From assembly GCF_024347675.1 (NCBI RefSeq), contig NZ_AP024881.1, forward strand, positions 1,240,001-1,304,000: a stretch of DNA of 64,000 bases. The letters are read 5' to 3'. The stretch comes from Vibrio ishigakensis. Its GTDB lineage: Bacteria > Pseudomonadota > Gammaproteobacteria > Enterobacterales > Vibrionaceae. The notes under the pieces were generated by a model. It ran no database searches. It was not told where the DNA came from and saw nothing but the letters and a program-made list of their open reading frames with translations. Each line of letters starts with the position of its first letter. The first letter of the stretch is position 1. Positions 1 through 8,358 of the stretch are shown here, in pieces. A program made the position numbers and the translations under genes.

Positions 1-222
1 AAAGCAAGCCTAGGTATTGGAAAGCGGGATGCTGAATTCTTCAATGAAATTGCGTGCCAGTTGAAGCGCCAAGTCAGTGATTTTGTGATGGTCGGTGATT
101 CACTAAACAATGACATCTATCCGGCTTTGATGGCAGGAATGGACGCTATTTGGCTTAATACGCTTTCGATAGAGATAAATGATGATTCGGTTAACCAGAT
201 AGTCAGTCTTTATCAATTGTAA
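1..222 (+). CDS. HAD family hydrolase, C-terminal part
   Basis: Only the last 73 codons are inside the window; the reading frame is open at base 1 and ends in TAA at 220-222. The fragment contains VMVGDSLNNDI, which matches HAD motif IV (GDSxxND), the acidic Mg2+-binding part of the active site. It is followed by a segment with A-G-M-D and W-L-N, typical of the end of the Rossmann core of small phosphatases such as the YjjG/phosphoglycolate phosphatase group. Substrate cannot be told from this part. An imperfect hairpin without a T-run follows at about 239-261. Confidence 0.75.
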   Translation, partial: KASLGIGKRDAEFFNEIACQLKRQVSDFVMVGDSLNNDIYPALMAGMDAIWLNTLSIEINDDSVNQIVSLYQL

Positions 223-803
223 TTCGAGCTGAATAGAAAAAGCTGATAGTTATTTATCAGCTGTCTAATTGATGGCCACATATTGTGATTCAACTCCCAA
301 TTTTCATGCCTTTAATATTGAGTATAAATGTCATTATATGGCATGTTTATATGGTAAAGATCTGGGTTTAGCCATGCTAGAGAAAGCCTTCACACTAAAG
401 TGAATTGGCAACGTTTTTGCAAATATAGCGCTGAATACTAGATTATTTTCCAAGTAACCCCTCAAGGAGCGAGGCAAAACAATGAATCTGATTAGTTCGA
501 ACAGATTTAACTATGTCGTTGCCATTCGTCGCGCCTTCTCTTCGGTTACTGCTTGTACCTTTATCGGTTTTTACAAACTCAGTCGCCACGCTCTAAGCGA
601 ATGGTGCAACGAGTAGACTCTGCGATTTAGCGATACCGAATTTCTCAGCGTTCAATGAATGAGCATCAAGTGCGTTCGTTGTATAGCGAGTGTAGTCGGT
701 GCGCCTCTCCATAAATCTATTTTTACACTGCTTTTTTATGGCTTTGTATTTCTGTATTTATCGTTTAATTCGATGATTTCAATCTTTTGAAAAGGATATC
801 AAT
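223..803. other. Long intergenic region upstream of cyanophycinase
   Basis: This 581-base stretch holds no recognisable gene. It contains a hairpin after the HAD gene (AGCTGATA/TATCAGCT, about 239-261), a short hairpin TTCAC/GTGAA (389-404), and one small ORF with an upstream AGGAG (listed separately, 482-616). The last 100 bases are AT-rich and probably carry the promoter of the cyanophycinase gene, but I cannot pick clear -35 and -10 boxes. Confidence 0.5.
482..616 (+). CDS. Possible small ORF, 44 residues, unknown
   Basis: ATG at 482 is preceded by CAAGGAGCGAGGCAAAAC, which offers an AGGAG about 13 bases upstream, a little far for an ideal ribosome site. The predicted peptide begins MNLISSNRFNYVV and ends in SEWCNE; it is basic (several Arg), with a hydrophobic middle (about residues 20-31) that could be one weak membrane segment. 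I do not recognise it. It could equally be chance coding in a 580-base gap. Conservation in other Vibrio genomes would decide. Confidence 0.25.
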   Translation: MNLISSNRFNYVVAIRRAFSSVTACTFIGFYKLSRHALSEWCNE

Positions 804-2048
804 ATGAAACAGCATCTAGTGGCTTTGGCCGTTACCTTGTCTTTGGCAACACCTGCAATCGCGGCTGAAAACAGTGGCACCCTAGTTATTGCCGGTGGCG
901 CACTCTCTTCAGCAACCATGGACGTTTATCAAGCGTTTGCCGATTCGGCAGGCAATGAAAAAGCCAAGATCGGTATCGTTCCAGCGGCCACAGGCTCTAT
1001 CAACAAGAAGTATTTGGCGTTGCAAGATATCTTTGCTGAGTTTGGGGTAAGCAAAGACAATGTCATTCTTCTTCCGTTGGCGGTTAAAAACGACAAGAAA
1101 ACCAAGGATGTGGATGAATCGCAATGGAGCAAAAATGGTAATGATGCAGAGCTTGCGAAAAGTATCAAAGACCTAAATGCAATCTGGTTTGTCGGTGGTG
1201 ACCAAACACTGATCACTAAGGTGCTGCTTAAAGAAGATGGAACCGACACTCCTGTGCTGAGTTCAATTCGAGAGGTGTATGAGAAAGGCGGCGTATTGGG
1301 TGGCACTAGCGCAGGCGCGGCGATTATGTCGCAAACCATGATAGCGGGTGGCAACAGTACTGGCGCACTGATTGAAGGCTTTAAAAATGACTACTCGAGC
1401 ATGAATGAGCAAGAGTATGGTCCTGTGGTTACCAGTCGAGGTCTGAATTTCTTCCCATATGGCACCATCGATCAGCACTTTGACCGTAAAGGGCGCTTGG
1501 GTCGTTTGATTGTTTCTTTGCTTGAAGATAAGAAACAAGACTTCGCCTACGGCATAGACGAAGGTACCGCTTTGGTGGTTAAAGATGGTCAGGCAAGTGT
1601 TGTTGGTACCGGTGGCGTGACGGTAGTGAATACCAAAGATGCTCAGCACACTAGTGGTGAGTACCCAATCAAGGCCTCCAATATTCGTTTGAGCTACCTA
1701 CAGCCAGGCGATAAATTTTCTCTATCAGAACACAGCTATGAATCACGCCCTAAGAGTTATACCACTGTAGGGCATGAGTACTTTGAGGTGCCGAGCCAGT
1801 CAGTGAGCGGCATTATGAGTTCGAACAGAAACCTAGATGAGTTTATCGGCTTTAACCTAGTAGACAATAAGAGTGCTTCACAAGTGGTTTCATGGGCGCT
1901 GAATGAGCAGCAGAAGGGCGTGCGTTTGGTGTTTAGCCAAGACGAGACAACGCAGGGCTATTGGAGCCAAGATATCACTGCGGATGTCTACAGCTTTGAG
2001 AACTTGAAGCTCGATATCGACCCAGTAGAGATCACCATCCGCAACTAA
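804..2048 (+). CDS. Exported cyanophycinase-like peptidase (family S51)
   Basis: A 414-residue protein with a clear Sec signal peptide (MKQHLVALAV..., likely cleavage after AIA near residue 20). The mature part begins with the S51 core TLVIAGGA, continues with WFVGGDQT near 128-135, and carries the nucleophile elbow GGTSAGAA with Ser169. These are the marks of cyanophycinase, which hydrolyses the Asp-Arg polymer cyanophycin to beta-Asp-Arg dipeptides. The signal peptide suggests a periplasmic or secreted enzyme acting on polymer from outside. GAAAAGGATATCAAT precedes the ATG, giving a good ribosome site. It stands alone with its own terminator. Other S51 members (aspartyl dipeptidase PepE) are shorter and cytosolic, so cyanophycinase fits better. 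Confidence 0.85.
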   Translation: MKQHLVALAVTLSLATPAIAAENSGTLVIAGGALSSATMDVYQAFADSAGNEKAKIGIVPAATGSINKKYLALQDIFAEFGVSKDNVILLPLAVKNDKKTKDVDESQWSKNGNDAELAKSIKDLNAIWFVGGDQTLITKVLLKEDGTDTPVLSSIREVYEKGGVLGGTSAGAAIMSQTMIAGGNSTGALIEGFKNDYSSMNEQEYGPVVTSRGLNFFPYGTIDQHFDRKGRLGRLIVSLLEDKKQDFAYGIDEGTALVVKDGQASVVGTGGVTVVNTKDAQHTSGEYPIKASNIRLSYLQPGDKFSLSEHSYESRPKSYTTVGHEYFEVPSQSVSGIMSSNRNLDEFIGFNLVDNKSASQVVSWALNEQQKGVRLVFSQDETTQGYWSQDITADVYSFENLKLDIDPVEITIRN

Positions 2049-2072
2049 CCAAGCTCACTTAATAATAATCTA

Positions 2073-2099
2073 AGCCCTCTTTTTACGAGGGCTTTGTTG
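2073..2099 (+). terminator. Terminator after cyanophycinase gene
   Basis: AGCCCTC (2073-2079) pairs with GAGGGCT (2087-2093) around a 7-base loop, and is followed by TTGTTGTTT, a T-rich tail. It sits 25 bases after the stop codon. Confidence 0.8.
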
Positions 2100-2239
2100 T
2101 TTAATCGAGGGAATTTTATCCAAATGAGCGAACAGCGCTAGAATTAAACCAACACCTGACCTTGTATTGATAAGCGAAGAGGCAGGATGCGTGATACTGA
2201 TTTCCTATCTTTAGTTCCAATTCGAGTTTTTTAAAAATA

Positions 2240-2665
2240 ATGAAAAGATTGTCGATTATCTTCACTACTATGGCGCTAGGTTTGCTTGTGGGTTGCTCTT
2301 CTGTTTCAAGCAGTGCATCGGCGAAAACCCGAGAGTATGCGCGAAATCACGAGCTTGTTGGTCAAGCGTCTTGGTATGGTAGTAAGTTTCACGGAAAGCT
2401 GACTGCAAGTGGTGAGAAGTACAATATGCGTGCGTTAACCGCAGCCCATAAGACCTTGCCGTTTGGCACCATAGTTAAGGTGACAAACACCGAAACCAAT
2501 AAGAGCGTGCAGGTTAAGATCAACGACCGTGGGCCTTATGCGAAAAATCGAGTAATTGACCTCTCTCAAAGAGCTTTTGAGCAGGTAGGGGATACCAGCA
2601 AAGGACTCATCTCCGTCAGGATTGATATTATCGACGATAGTAATACCTTTCGATACAAACATTGA
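2240..2665 (+). CDS. RlpA-like double-psi beta-barrel lipoprotein
   Basis: A 141-residue lipoprotein. The signal ends in the lipobox LLVGC with Cys19. After a short linker comes the RlpA-type double-psi beta-barrel: GQASWYGSKFHGKLTASGE, later LPFGTIVKVTN and INDRGPY, ending in VIDLSQRAF. RlpA proteins bind or cleave denuded peptidoglycan glycan strands. This one is short: it has the barrel only and lacks the SPOR domain of the long septal RlpA, so a septal location should not be assumed. No strong ribosome site is visible before ATG 2240. It is monocistronic, with a strong terminator just after the stop. Confidence 0.8.
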   Translation: MKRLSIIFTTMALGLLVGCSSVSSSASAKTREYARNHELVGQASWYGSKFHGKLTASGEKYNMRALTAAHKTLPFGTIVKVTNTETNKSVQVKINDRGPYAKNRVIDLSQRAFEQVGDTSKGLISVRIDIIDDSNTFRYKH

Positions 2666-2666
2666 T

Positions 2667-2699
2667 AAAACAGCCCTCTCTTGAAGAGGGCTGTTTTGT
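2667..2699 (+). terminator. Strong terminator after RlpA-like gene
   Basis: A 13-bp stem AAAACAGCCCTCT/AGAGGGCTGTTTT encloses a short loop (TTGAA region), with a T-tail formed by the stem end. It can work in both directions. Confidence 0.85.
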
Positions 2700-2869
2700 G
2701 TCTGGTCGAAGCAACATTATTGACAATAACTACTACTCGTAACTTGTTCACAACGCTATTTCTAAAGCAAAGATCTGAATGGAAGTGCTTTATATAGACT
2801 TGCTTGGGCATATTCTCGGTTCATGACTTATCCTCAATTCTAACTAGTTGAATAAGTGAGGCGTGACAG

Positions 2870-3286
2870 ATGATAGAACCAATCAGCTCTTTCCCTGTAT
2901 TTACCGTCAAGGATCTGGACGCAGCCAATAAATTCTATACCGAGGAGTTGGGCTTCAATGCAGTCTTTTCCGGAGACTGGTATCTTCATATGGTTTCAGC
3001 ATCGGGTATACAGGTTGGCTTTTTATTACCGAACCAGCCAACTCAGCCCGAGATTTTTCAAAAAGTCTACAGCGGTGATGGCGTCATATTTAGTTTGGAG
3101 GTAAGTGATGCGGAAAAGGCTTATGGCGTAGCGCAAGCTCGAGGACTCAATATTGTATTTGAGCTGAAATCCGAAGAGTGGGGGCAGCGGCATTTTTGTA
3201 TCGAAGACCCGAACGGAATCCATATAGATATAGTGCAGTCTTTTGAGCCGAGTGAGGAATATCAAAGTGACTATGTCGGTGACTAA
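2870..3286 (+). CDS. VOC-fold (glyoxalase/bleomycin-resistance-like) protein
   Basis: A 138-residue protein with the vicinal-oxygen-chelate pattern: an N-terminal beta-alpha-beta unit with LDAANKFYTEELGF, then a second unit ending in FCIEDPNGIHIDIVQ, the usual C-terminal strand with an acidic metal ligand. This fold occurs in glyoxalase I, extradiol dioxygenases and antibiotic-binding proteins. Nothing in the neighbourhood points to a substrate, so only the fold is called. It ends next to a bidirectional terminator shared with the convergent gspS gene. Confidence 0.8.
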   Translation: MIEPISSFPVFTVKDLDAANKFYTEELGFNAVFSGDWYLHMVSASGIQVGFLLPNQPTQPEIFQKVYSGDGVIFSLEVSDAEKAYGVAQARGLNIVFELKSEEWGQRHFCIEDPNGIHIDIVQSFEPSEEYQSDYVGD

Positions 3287-3294
3287 AAAAACAA

Positions 3295-3321
3295 AAGCCC
3301 TCGCAATACGAGGGCTTCTTT
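3295..3321. terminator. Bidirectional terminator between VOC gene and gspS
   Basis: The stem AAGCCCTCG/CGAGGGCTT has a 5-base loop, with an A-rich run on the left and CTTTTCTT on the right. It serves both convergent genes. Confidence 0.85.
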
Positions 3322-3344
3322 TCTTGGCGTGAAATCAGAGATAA

Positions 3345-3785
3345 TTACTCAGATTTAGCTTCTGCTTCTTTAGCCGGGTCTTCTGCTTTAGATGGCTGTG
3401 AGCAGGTTTGCGCTGTGATCATATCTTCAACCACCATTTGGCCACGGTTGTTGCGTACCTTGATCTGGTAGTTAATACCTTCGTTTAATGATGCGCGAAC
3501 ATCGTCAGAAGAGCAGTAGTAGTTCTTTGCGCTCTCAACCAATTGTTGAGCTGACTTGTTGCCAGATTGGTTGTACAGCATCTCGATAATAACCGTAGTG
3601 CCTTTCGCTTGTGCTTTGGCAATAGTCAGCGGACCGTAGGTGATCGGCAAGCTAGAGGCTAGGATGCCCGCGCGACGGTCAGCTTTGAGCTCAAGTTCTT
3701 TCTGTTTTTCATCTTTCGATGCACAACCAGCTAAGACTGCGCCAGCAACTAGAGCTAGTAGAACTTTTTTAAAATTGATAACCAT
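3345..3785 (-). CDS. gspS: Type II secretion pilotin lipoprotein (GspS/AspS family)
   Basis: The start at 3785 (MVINFKKVLL) gives a 146-residue lipoprotein with lipobox VLAGC, Cys21; the frame is open much further upstream, but that would overlap yciI. The mature part has a helical region with ADRRAGILASSL, then a compact domain with two cysteines (YYCSS and AQTCS) that probably form a disulfide. This matches the Vibrio AspS/GspS-beta pilotins, which guide the secretin GspD to the outer membrane. The tail is rich in Lys, Glu and Ala and looks disordered. It lies 4 bases after yciI, in the yciB-yciA-yciI unit and away from other gsp genes. Confidence 0.75.
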   Translation of the reverse strand: MVINFKKVLLALVAGAVLAGCASKDEKQKELELKADRRAGILASSLPITYGPLTIAKAQAKGTTVIIEMLYNQSGNKSAQQLVESAKNYYCSSDDVRASLNEGINYQIKVRNNRGQMVVEDMITAQTCSQPSKAEDPAKEAEAKSE

Positions 3786-3789
3786 AGAA

Positions 3790-4086
3790 TTAGAATACCT
3801 TTTTGAAAGGTTTGACGATAACGTTTTGATAGACGCCAGCTTCGATATATGGGTCGACATCGGCCCATGCTTTGGCATCTTCCAGTGAATCAAACTTAGC
3901 GATAACAGTAGAGCCGGTAAAGCCAGCTTCACCTGGGTTGTCGCTGTCGATAGCAGGCATAGGACCTGCGGTAAGTAGTCGGCCTTGGTCTTGAAGCTCT
4001 TGTAGACGTGCAAGATGTTTTTCACGCGCAGAAAGGCGCTTTTCTAGAGAATTTTCAACGTCTTGAGAGAAGATGACATACCACAT
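3790..4086 (-). CDS. yciI: YciI family protein
   Basis: A 98-residue protein beginning [17 protein letters not shown], with the family pattern [19 protein letters not shown] and a C-terminal [15 protein letters not shown]. YciI proteins have a ferredoxin-like dimeric fold; the conserved His/Asp pair suggests catalysis, but the reaction is not established. It begins 2 bases after yciA and ends 4 bases before gspS, so it is translated as part of one operon. The order yciB-yciA-yciI near trp is shared with enteric bacteria. Confidence 0.9.
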   Translation of the reverse strand: MWYVIFSQDVENSLEKRLSAREKHLARLQELQDQGRLLTAGPMPAIDSDNPGEAGFTGSTVIAKFDSLEDAKAWADVDPYIEAGVYQNVIVKPFKKVF

Positions 4087-4088
4087 GA

Positions 4089-4493
4089 TTAATCCTTTTT
4101 ATGCTTTGGTACTGGGCGAGGGCGTCCATTTTCGTCGATAGCGACATAGTTGAATGTGGCTTCACAAACCAGCTCACGCTCACCTGTGCGGTCACCCATT
4201 ACTTTTTTATTCCATACTTGAAGATCGATTGACATAGAAGTGTTGCCAATTCGAGAACAATAACCATGACAACATACCACATCACCGACAGAAACTGGGT
4301 GTTTGAATGTGATACTTGATACAGAAACGGTAGCTATTCGACCTTCTGAGACCTCTTTGGCCAAAATACCGCCCGCAAGGTCCAGCTGAGACATCAGCCA
4401 ACCGCCAAAAATATCCCCGTTTGCGTTAGTGTCCGCTGGCATGGCTAGGGTGCGAAGCAGCAGTTCGCCTTTTGGTTCTTTCAATTCAGACAC
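4089..4493 (-). CDS. yciA: Acyl-CoA thioesterase YciA
   Basis: A 134-residue single hot-dog domain. Family marks are [32 protein letters not shown] near the N-terminus, which carries the catalytic Asp, and [15 protein letters not shown]. YciA hydrolyses a broad range of acyl-CoAs and is thought to recycle CoA for membrane lipid supply. The start codon overlaps the stop of yciB by one base, so the two are translationally coupled. Confidence 0.92.
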   Translation of the reverse strand: MSELKEPKGELLLRTLAMPADTNANGDIFGGWLMSQLDLAGGILAKEVSEGRIATVSVSSITFKHPVSVGDVVCCHGYCSRIGNTSMSIDLQVWNKKVMGDRTGERELVCEATFNYVAIDENGRPRPVPKHKKD

Positions 4494-5026
4494 TATTCGC
4501 TCTCCTTTGGCATCTGCTTGTAAATATAAACGCCAGTCAGTAGCGTGAAGATTAAGGTCGCGGCGAGTAGGCCGAATACCTTGAAGTTAACCCAAAAATC
4601 TAGTGGCATATTGAATGCGATATAGATATTTGAGATGGCGCAGGCAGAAAAGAAGCCTGTCCACGCCCAATTAATCTTATTCCATGCACTTTCTGGCAGG
4701 GTAATTTCTTTCCCCAGCATGCCTTTGATTACCGGCTTTCCCATAAATTGAGTGATGGTGAGGCCAAGGGCAAAGACCGCATAGACTATGGTTACTTTCC
4801 ATTTAATAAAATTGTCGTCGTGCAAAAAGATGGTCATGCCACCAAAAACTGCCACCAGAATAAAGGTCGCCAGTTGCATTTTTTCGACTTTTTTATAGAT
4901 GAAATAGGTCACTATGATTTGAATGCCTGTTGCAACAATTAGGGCGCCTGTTGCCGTGTAGATGTCGTACATCTTGTACAACACAAAGAAGATTATCAGT
5001 GGGATGAAATCTAATAGCTGTTTCAT
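4493..5026 (-). CDS. yciB: Inner-membrane septation protein YciB (IspZ/IspA family)
   Basis: The start at 5026 ([14 protein letters not shown]) gives 177 residues, the normal family length of about 180; an upstream extension of 28 residues is possible in frame but does not look like the family. The protein has five hydrophobic segments, including [10 protein letters not shown], the [16 protein letters not shown] loop and a last helix [18 protein letters not shown]. YciB affects cell envelope shape and septation; its molecular role is not settled. It is the first gene of yciB-yciA-yciI-gspS and divergent from the DsbA-like gene. Confidence 0.9.
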   Translation of the reverse strand: MKQLLDFIPLIIFFVLYKMYDIYTATGALIVATGIQIIVTYFIYKKVEKMQLATFILVAVFGGMTIFLHDDNFIKWKVTIVYAVFALGLTITQFMGKPVIKGMLGKEITLPESAWNKINWAWTGFFSACAISNIYIAFNMPLDFWVNFKVFGLLAATLIFTLLTGVYIYKQMPKESE

Positions 5027-5200
5027 AGTTCTATTGGGGAATAACGTTTGCGTCAGTCTACCTAATGCCAACAGCGAAATACAGTGCTGACAAGGCTTTG
5101 GGGGTATCAAAATGCTACTGCAATCTGAGTTTTCTCGCTTGTGGACTGATACTCTATCGAATAATTACGTCTTTCGACCGTGCTTAGAACAGGAGGTTCA

Positions 5201-5830
5201 ATGAGCCAGCCAAAACTCTTTTATGTGTATGACCCTATGTGTGCCTGGTGTTGGGGGTACAAACCAACGTGGGAGAAGGTGAAAGCCACCTTGCCAGCTG
5301 AGGTTGAAGTGCAGTGTTTACTTGGAGGGCTTGCGCCAGATTCTGATGAAGCCATGCCGATGGAGATGCGCGCCGCCATTGAGTCTTATTGGGAGCGTAT
5401 TTCTGGTTTACTAGGTACAGAATTCAACCATGATTTCTGGCGTAACAATACCCCAAGACGCTCTACCTATCCGGCTTGTCGCGCATGCCTGCTTGCCCGA
5501 GACGAAGGCAAAGAGCTGGAGATGATTCAAGCGATTCAGCATGCTTACTATCGTGATGCCAAGAATCCGAGCGATACTGAGGTGCTAGTGGAGACCGCAG
5601 ACTTAATCGGTCTGGACGTGGGGGCATTTGCCGAACAGTTGCATTCCGACGAGACTCGTTTGAGACTGCGTGGCGAGATAGAGATGGCGCGCACCATTGG
5701 TGGAAATAGCTTTCCATCTCTGTTCTTACAAGTAGGGACAACCATTACTGAACTGCCAATTGAATATGCAGATGCAGATAAAACTGTCGCTCAGATCAAA
5801 GGATTATTGAACAACACAGTAATTACATAA
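5201..5830 (+). CDS. DsbA family thioredoxin-fold oxidoreductase
   Basis: I place the start at ATG 5201, 4 bases after AGGAGG, rather than at the in-frame upstream codon at 5180. The 209-residue protein opens with the strand KLFYVYDP and the redox motif CAWC (Cys14, Cys17), then a large helical insertion and a cis-Pro region near NSFPSLFL. There is no signal peptide, so it is cytoplasmic, like the FrnE/2-hydroxychromene isomerase branch rather than periplasmic DsbA. Its substrate is unknown. It stands divergent from yciB. Confidence 0.82.
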   Translation: MSQPKLFYVYDPMCAWCWGYKPTWEKVKATLPAEVEVQCLLGGLAPDSDEAMPMEMRAAIESYWERISGLLGTEFNHDFWRNNTPRRSTYPACRACLLARDEGKELEMIQAIQHAYYRDAKNPSDTEVLVETADLIGLDVGAFAEQLHSDETRLRLRGEIEMARTIGGNSFPSLFLQVGTTITELPIEYADADKTVAQIKGLLNNTVIT

Positions 5831-5911
5831 CCAAATTCAGCAAGTTGCGAAGCAAGTGCTACATTTATTGTTCACTGTTTGATCTTTTCATCACTACATT
5901 TGAGGTTACCT

Positions 5912-6157
5912 ATGTTGGGCGAAAACCATTCTCTTGTTAATGACTTTCCTGAGTTTACTGATGTGATTGCAAGCTTGCTGGAAAGTGATCCAGACTTTGC
6001 AAAAGATAATAAAGAGTACACTGCAATGGATAAAGAAATCCGCGTACTTGAACTGAATGGTGCCCCTATTGAAGATGAGGCGATGCACAAACTAAAGCAT
6101 GATCGGGCAGAAATGAAAGACTCTCTCTACAAGCGCCTAGTCGCAGCAAAGGGCTAG
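5912..6157 (+). CDS. YdcH family small protein (DUF465)
   Basis: An 81-residue helical protein. ATG 5912 is chosen over the in-frame codon at 5879 because it has GAGG just upstream and starts with MLGENHSLVNDFPEF, the usual family N-terminus. The sequence is almost all coiled coil, with LESDPDFAKDNKEYTAMDKEIRVLE and a C-terminal LKHDRAEMKDSLYKRL. Family function is unknown. It is a single gene with its own terminator. Confidence 0.88.
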   Translation: MLGENHSLVNDFPEFTDVIASLLESDPDFAKDNKEYTAMDKEIRVLELNGAPIEDEAMHKLKHDRAEMKDSLYKRLVAAKG

Positions 6158-6163
6158 AATATG

Positions 6164-6191
6164 AAGACCTCGCAAATGCGAGGTCTTTTTC
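6164..6191 (+). terminator. Terminator after YdcH-type gene
   Basis: AAGACCTCG pairs with CGAGGTCTT around a 6-base loop and is followed by TTTCT; it lies 7 bases after the stop codon. Confidence 0.85.
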
Positions 6192-6328
6192 TATGCATTG
6201 CTCCACATTGATGACACTGTCACCACTTCTCATGGCTTAAGTAATACTATTGGCAATCTTCCAATAACCTCTCTTTCTCAATGGGTGTACACTAGAAAGG
6301 ATTATTTATCTTTTATTAAGAATACCCT

Positions 6329-7246
6329 GTGAATCTTGAGCATTTAAAACTCTTTGTTAGGTTATCCGCAACTCACAATATCAGCCAAGCAGGTAAGGAG
6401 CTTGGGATTTCACCTGCGGTTGCCAGCACATATATCAATAAGCTAGAAACTGCATTGGAAACTAGGTTGGTACACAGAACCACGCGAAAGGTCTCTTTAA
6501 CTGAAGAGGGGGAAGCGTTTCTTCCTCATGCTGAAGAGGTATTGGCAAGCGTTGAAGCTGCAAGGGCATCGGTGGGAAGTGGTGATGCATTGCCTTCGGG
6601 TACTCTGCGTATTACCGCACCAGCTTCTTTTGGACGAATGCATCTGATCCCAGGGCTTAAAGATTTTATGAAAGCCTATCCGAGCCTTAATTTAGACCTC
6701 AGACTGTCTGATTCCATTATTGATATGGTCGAGGGGGGCTTTGATATTGCGATTCGAAACGCACAGCTTAAAGACTCCAGCCTTATCGCCAGAAAACTGG
6801 CGGCAGATAAACGTATTATCTGCGCATCCCCTGAATATCTTGAGAACAACGGCACCCCCCAATCACCGGAAGAGTTGAAGCAGCATGCCTGCGTGCAACT
6901 CTCTGGCCTAGAATCATGGGCATTTAATACGGATGATGGCGTGGTCACAGTAAAACCCATGAGCCAACTTCGAGCGGACAATGGTGAAGCGGTGCGTGAT
7001 GCCTGTGTGGATGGCCTTGGGATCGCAATGTGTTCCCAGTGGTGCGTGTATAAAGAGATGCAAAATGGTGCTCTGGTGCCGATTTTGCAACAGACCCCAC
7101 TGGCGTCAGAGTCCGCACTGTGGGCAGTGTATCCGAGCTCGAGATTGCTTGCGCCTAAGGTGCGCGCCTTTATCGATTATTTTACTGAGTATTTTGGCTC
7201 ACCGGCGTATTGGGACGCGCAGTGTGAAGCCAAGCTAGCCAAATAA
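6329..7246 (+). CDS. LysR family transcriptional regulator
   Basis: A 305-residue regulator starting at GTG 6329. The N-terminal winged helix (about 1-60) has the LysR signature FVRLSATHNISQAGKELGIS...VHRTTRKVSLTEEG. The rest is a two-lobed effector domain with TLRITAPASFGRMHLIP and GLGIAMCSQWCVY, resembling the DsdC/AaeR-like group that acts on nearby oxidoreductase genes. Its effector is unknown. It is convergent with the radical SAM gene, so its target is not evident from position. Confidence 0.88.
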   Translation: MNLEHLKLFVRLSATHNISQAGKELGISPAVASTYINKLETALETRLVHRTTRKVSLTEEGEAFLPHAEEVLASVEAARASVGSGDALPSGTLRITAPASFGRMHLIPGLKDFMKAYPSLNLDLRLSDSIIDMVEGGFDIAIRNAQLKDSSLIARKLAADKRIICASPEYLENNGTPQSPEELKQHACVQLSGLESWAFNTDDGVVTVKPMSQLRADNGEAVRDACVDGLGIAMCSQWCVYKEMQNGALVPILQQTPLASESALWAVYPSSRLLAPKVRAFIDYFTEYFGSPAYWDAQCEAKLAK

Positions 7247-7247
7247 A

Positions 7248-7275
7248 ACAAAACCCGAGCACAGGCTCGAGTTTG
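7248..7275. terminator. Bidirectional terminator between LysR and radical SAM genes
   Basis: AACCCGAGC pairs with GCTCGAGTT (one mismatched or wobble position), with A-rich sequence on the left and TTTTT near 7277 on the right. Confidence 0.7.
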
Positions 7276-7280
7276 TATTT

Positions 7281-8153
7281 TTACCAAGAGAAGGTCTTGA
7301 TGACGTTCTCTTTTGCCACTGGGTTCTTAGCAATGTGCAGATTAATGTGCTCTAAGAAATCTGGCTGACATTGTGGCAGTTGACCCCTCATGGTAGCGAT
7401 GTTGTTACCGTGATCGCCCCAGTAATAGGTCGGGAAGTTTAAGTTCTCTAGAAGATACTTCTCTTCTTCCAGTACCTGCATCGGGGTAGGCAGGATAAAC
7501 TCACCACTGTGCACTTCACGCTCAAGCTCTGTACCTGGCTGAACTGCTAGCGCCATAGGTGCAATTTGCTCTGGCTGCAGGATGTTCAGTAGGCTGACTG
7601 TTCCTTCGATATGCTCACGAGAGCGCTCTTTACCACCTAGACCGAAGATGAAAGAGAGTAGGGTCTCAATGCCTGCTTCTTTTGCCATCGCCATACCTTC
7701 AATGGCGTGCTCACGAGTCATGCGTTTTTTGATGCGCTCAAGTACAACTGGGTCGCCAGACTCTAAACCGCAGTAGGCGAGATCTAGACCGGCATCCTTG
7801 ATCTCTTTTAGCTCAGAAACCGTCTTACGACGAAAATCGTTAAGCCCAGAGTACATAGAGATCTTCTTGCTTTCAGGAAAAACCTGTTTAACGCGGTCTA
7901 GTACCTTAAGCAGAAAGTCGGTTCGCGCAGTCATCACGTTGCCATCGATTAAGAAGATGGATTCAACGTGTGGAAAGATGCGACGCAGCTCATCTATGTC
8001 CGCAAAGATATCGTCGATGTCACGGATACGAAAGCGCTTATCGTCAAACATGCTACAGAAGGTGCAGGTGTTGATGCTGCAACCAATTGTGGTTTGGATC
8101 AGGATGCTGTTTGCCTCAGGCCAAGGGCGATAAACTTTTCCTTCATACTGCAT
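7281..8153 (-). CDS. Radical SAM protein
   Basis: The start at 8153 (MQYEGKVYRPWPEANS) has GGAG nine bases upstream and gives 290 residues; a longer frame upstream lacks family likeness. The iron-sulfur motif reads GCSINTCTFC, so the three cysteines (25, 30, 33) are spaced CX4CX2C rather than the common CX3CX2C. LIDGNVM, YSGLNDFRRKTVSELKEIKDAGLDLAYCGLESGD and SFIFGLGG follow, as in the Elp3/HemN-like (COG1032-like) barrel. No cobalamin domain is present. The reaction is not known. Spacing to neighbours suggests a single gene. Confidence 0.85.
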   Translation of the reverse strand: MQYEGKVYRPWPEANSILIQTTIGCSINTCTFCSMFDDKRFRIRDIDDIFADIDELRRIFPHVESIFLIDGNVMTARTDFLLKVLDRVKQVFPESKKISMYSGLNDFRRKTVSELKEIKDAGLDLAYCGLESGDPVVLERIKKRMTREHAIEGMAMAKEAGIETLLSFIFGLGGKERSREHIEGTVSLLNILQPEQIAPMALAVQPGTELEREVHSGEFILPTPMQVLEEEKYLLENLNFPTYYWGDHGNNIATMRGQLPQCQPDFLEHINLHIAKNPVAKENVIKTFSW

Positions 8154-8312
8154 AATGGTTTCTCCGGCTTGGTTTCCTCTTACGTGGAAAGCGAGTAATA
8201 AAGAGCAAGGCTTGCTTGCCGAGGAAGAAATATACGCCTGATGGCCTTTGTTGATAATAAGTGCCATAGAAGAATCAGTTTATTCAAAAACTATATAATT
8301 GAGTTTGAGGCA

Positions 8313-8340
8313 TAAAAAAGCCCAGCGCGACGGCTGGGCT
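8313..8340 (-). terminator. Terminator of SDR gene
   Basis: On the reverse strand AGCCCAGC pairs with GCTGGGCT (6-base loop) and is followed by TTTTTATG; it lies 19 bases after the SDR stop codon. Confidence 0.85.
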
Positions 8341-8358
8341 GAGATTGGGTTATGGGTC

